In this document: one piece after another, positions 5,176-6,094 of the stretch
Position numbering within the stretch: the first letter of the stretch is position 1
How the letters are laid out: each line of letters opens with the position of its first letter
NCBI GenBank assembly: GCA_025450475.1
Contig: JANWHJ010000085.1
Location: forward strand, 1-6,094
Direction: 5' to 3'
Source: Nitrososphaera sp.
GTDB lineage: Archaea; Thermoproteota; Nitrososphaeria; Nitrososphaerales; Nitrososphaeraceae
Length of the DNA stretch: 6,094 nt
Position numbers and translations under genes: made by a program
The notes under the pieces: model-generated
What the model saw: the letters and a program-made list of their open reading frames with translations, nothing else
The model's database searches: none
Told to the model about the DNA's origin: nothing

Positions 5176-5864
5176 TATCCCAGACTTTTGATGATGTCCT
5201 CGACTCCCTTATAAACGCAGACAATCATTGGAGTGTCTCGCACAATGTACTTGCTTACCCGGGTTTCGCGCAGCTGCATTATCAGTTCCTGAAACGCCAT
5301 CGGATCCGTGGTTTCAAATGCCAGCATGAAATCCTGGTCATCAAGGCCGAACGAATAGCTGGTGTTCAGCCTGACTTGCGGGAATTTGCGGCCCACCGAG
5401 ATGTGTTCCTCCATCATCTTCTTGCGCTCTTCAAATGGCAGCAGGTACCATTCCCTTGACTTTACAAACGGGTAGACGATGCAGTACTTCATTGGCTGCT
5501 CGTCTGTCATAAAGCCAGGCGTCACTTTGGCTGAATAGACAGACGGCCTTGCAGCCGACAAAAAGACGTACGACTGGGTCAGGTATTTCCCTAGCACGGT
5601 AGAATAGACCTTGGACGTCATGACCTGCGTCTTTTCGATAGAGTCAGAGATCATCCAAAGCATGATGTCTGCGTCTTCGCGAAGGCCGAGCGTGGAATAG
5701 GCTCGCACCTTTATCTTGGTGTTTGCTACCTCGACAAGGCTGGCAAATTCCTTGGCGGCCTCTTCCTTGCCGATATCGTTCAACCATCGCCATTTTGGGT
5801 CCACCTTGAAGAAGGAAAAGTTGAGAAACGTCGCCTGCTTCTCAGGGGCCGGTGCCTCTGCCAT
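5175..5864 (-). CDS. Chlorite dismutase/HemQ-family protein, probable coproheme decarboxylase
   Basis: With ATG at 5864 the protein has 229 residues. The C-terminal half carries the heme-binding fold of the Cld superfamily: YPFVK (Y131, K135), EWYLLPFEERKKMMEEHISVG with W139 and the proximal-ligand candidate H154, then NTSYSFGLDDQDF (167-179) and DTPM near the end. Y131, K135 and H154 correspond by eye to the catalytic Tyr, Lys and heme-ligand His of HemQ. The distal residue, Arg in true chlorite dismutases and Gln in Firmicute HemQ, is L166 here, closer to the Ala of actinobacterial HemQ. I therefore infer coproheme decarboxylation (Fe-coproporphyrin III to heme b, using peroxide), not chlorite breakdown. 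A TTG at 5885 would add 7 residues, but it lies upstream of the transcription start implied by the TATA box at 5896-5887. It is the first gene of the operon. Confidence 0.8.
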   Translation of the reverse strand: MAEAPAPEKQATFLNFSFFKVDPKWRWLNDIGKEEAAKEFASLVEVANTKIKVRAYSTLGLREDADIMLWMISDSIEKTQVMTSKVYSTVLGKYLTQSYVFLSAARPSVYSAKVTPGFMTDEQPMKYCIVYPFVKSREWYLLPFEERKKMMEEHISVGRKFPQVRLNTSYSFGLDDQDFMLAFETTDPMAFQELIMQLRETRVSKYIVRDTPMIVCVYKGVEDIIKSLG

Positions 5865-5886
5865 CTGGCAGCAAACGTGCTCCAAC

Positions 5887-5896
5887 CATATTTAAA
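5887..5896 (-). promoter_or_regulatory. TATA box for the minus-strand four-gene operon
   Basis: On the minus strand TTTAAATATG, centred near 5892, is a near-consensus archaeal box A about 28 bases before the ATG at 5864. It implies a leaderless or nearly leaderless mRNA, and it decides the start of the Cld/HemQ-family gene. No second box of this quality is seen further down the operon. Confidence 0.6.
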
Positions 5897-6023
5897 ACAA
5901 CTGGCAATGACTGTCAACTGTACATAGACATTGACGACTGCGGTCTTGTGAGATGGATCCCGACTGCAAGAAACATTGAATGCGGGGCATGGCCCACGGA
6001 TGAACATTCTAGAGGAAAGATAA
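5897..6023. other. Intergenic stretch upstream of the operon promoter
   Basis: This holds the 3' untranslated part of the gene entering from the right and the region upstream of the operon TATA box. An open frame crosses it on each strand, but neither has a plausible start with a promoter or a recognisable domain. I see no clear operator, riboswitch or terminator. Confidence 0.4.
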
Positions 6024-6094
6024 CTACTTGTCTTCTATCCCGAGCCAGCCGTAGCCCTTTGTTTCCAACTCTTCCGAGAGCTCTTTGCCGCCAG
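6024..6094 (-). CDS. C-terminal end of an unrecognised protein
   Basis: Reading in from the right edge, the last 22 codons give GGKELSEELETKGYGWLGIE followed by DK and TAG at 6026-6024. The Lys/Glu-rich amphipathic helix GKELSEELETKG resembles the closing helix of several enzymes. Given the next genes, a heme-pathway enzyme such as HemC is a tempting guess, but the fragment is far too short to support it. The gene reads in the same direction as the operon, with about 159 bases between its stop and the next ATG, and that gap carries a separate promoter. Confidence 0.6.
   Translation of the reverse strand, partial: GGKELSEELETKGYGWLGIEDK

Noticed and set aside
4932..5459. Plus-strand 175-residue open frame opposite the DUF1802-like and Cld/HemQ-family genes
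   Set aside because: It is a shadow of two well-supported overlapping genes on the other strand and has no recognisable domain.
5865..5885. Longer start (TTG at 5885) for the Cld/HemQ-family gene
   Set aside because: The TATA box at 5896-5887 is only a few bases away, so this codon would lie upstream of the transcript. ATG at 5864 has proper spacing.
1..6094. CRISPR arrays, insertion sequences, integrase or attachment sites, including at the tRNA-Ser 3' end
   Set aside because: No regularly spaced repeats, no transposase or integrase coding, and no repeat of the tRNA 3' end were seen in the window.

Overview
The window looks like chromosomal DNA of an archaeon, most probably a soil-type Nitrososphaera-like thaumarchaeon (ammonia oxidiser). 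This is inference. It rests on TATA-like boxes placed about 25-30 bases before several start codons with almost no leader, a tRNA gene without an encoded CCA tail, very tight gene packing, and the gene content: an AhbA-AhbB-type siroheme decarboxylase fusion, an archaeal-type chlorite dismutase/HemQ-family protein and a hemerythrin.

Layout. Bases 2-199 (+) hold the 3' end of an unrecognised gene with a hydrophobic C-terminus, followed by a 172-residue unrecognised protein (235-753, +). Its stop codon abuts the stop of a convergent 146-residue unrecognised protein (754-1194, -, TTG start). Bases 1195-1334 carry promoters pointing both ways, followed by tRNA-Ser(GCU) at 1335-1418 (+). A 64-residue zinc-ribbon protein lies at 1466-1660 (-). 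Bases 1661-1927 are gene-free and contain one long-range inverted repeat. A possible 39-residue single-span membrane protein (1928-2047, -) shares a divergent promoter region with the ahbAB-like gene (2104-3099, +).

The right half is one minus-strand operon. It reads from a clear TATA box near 5892 through a Cld/HemQ-family protein (5175-5864), a DUF1802-like protein (4621-5175), an aldo/keto reductase (3638-4624) and a hemerythrin (3096-3641). Every junction overlaps by 1 or 4 bases. The operon's last stop and the stop of the ahbAB-like gene share the palindrome CTAG. The C-terminal 22 codons of another minus-strand gene enter from the right edge (6024-6094).

How the genes may work together. 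The ahbAB-like fusion should decarboxylate siroheme to didecarboxysiroheme on the way to Fe-coproporphyrin III. The Cld/HemQ-family protein has the residues expected of a coproheme decarboxylase, which would take Fe-coproporphyrin III to heme b. Together they suggest a hybrid heme route in which a HemQ-type enzyme does the last step instead of the radical-SAM enzyme AhbD. The coupled DUF1802-like protein, aldo/keto reductase and hemerythrin may provide accessory redox or oxygen-handling functions. Their role here is inferred only from overlap and order.
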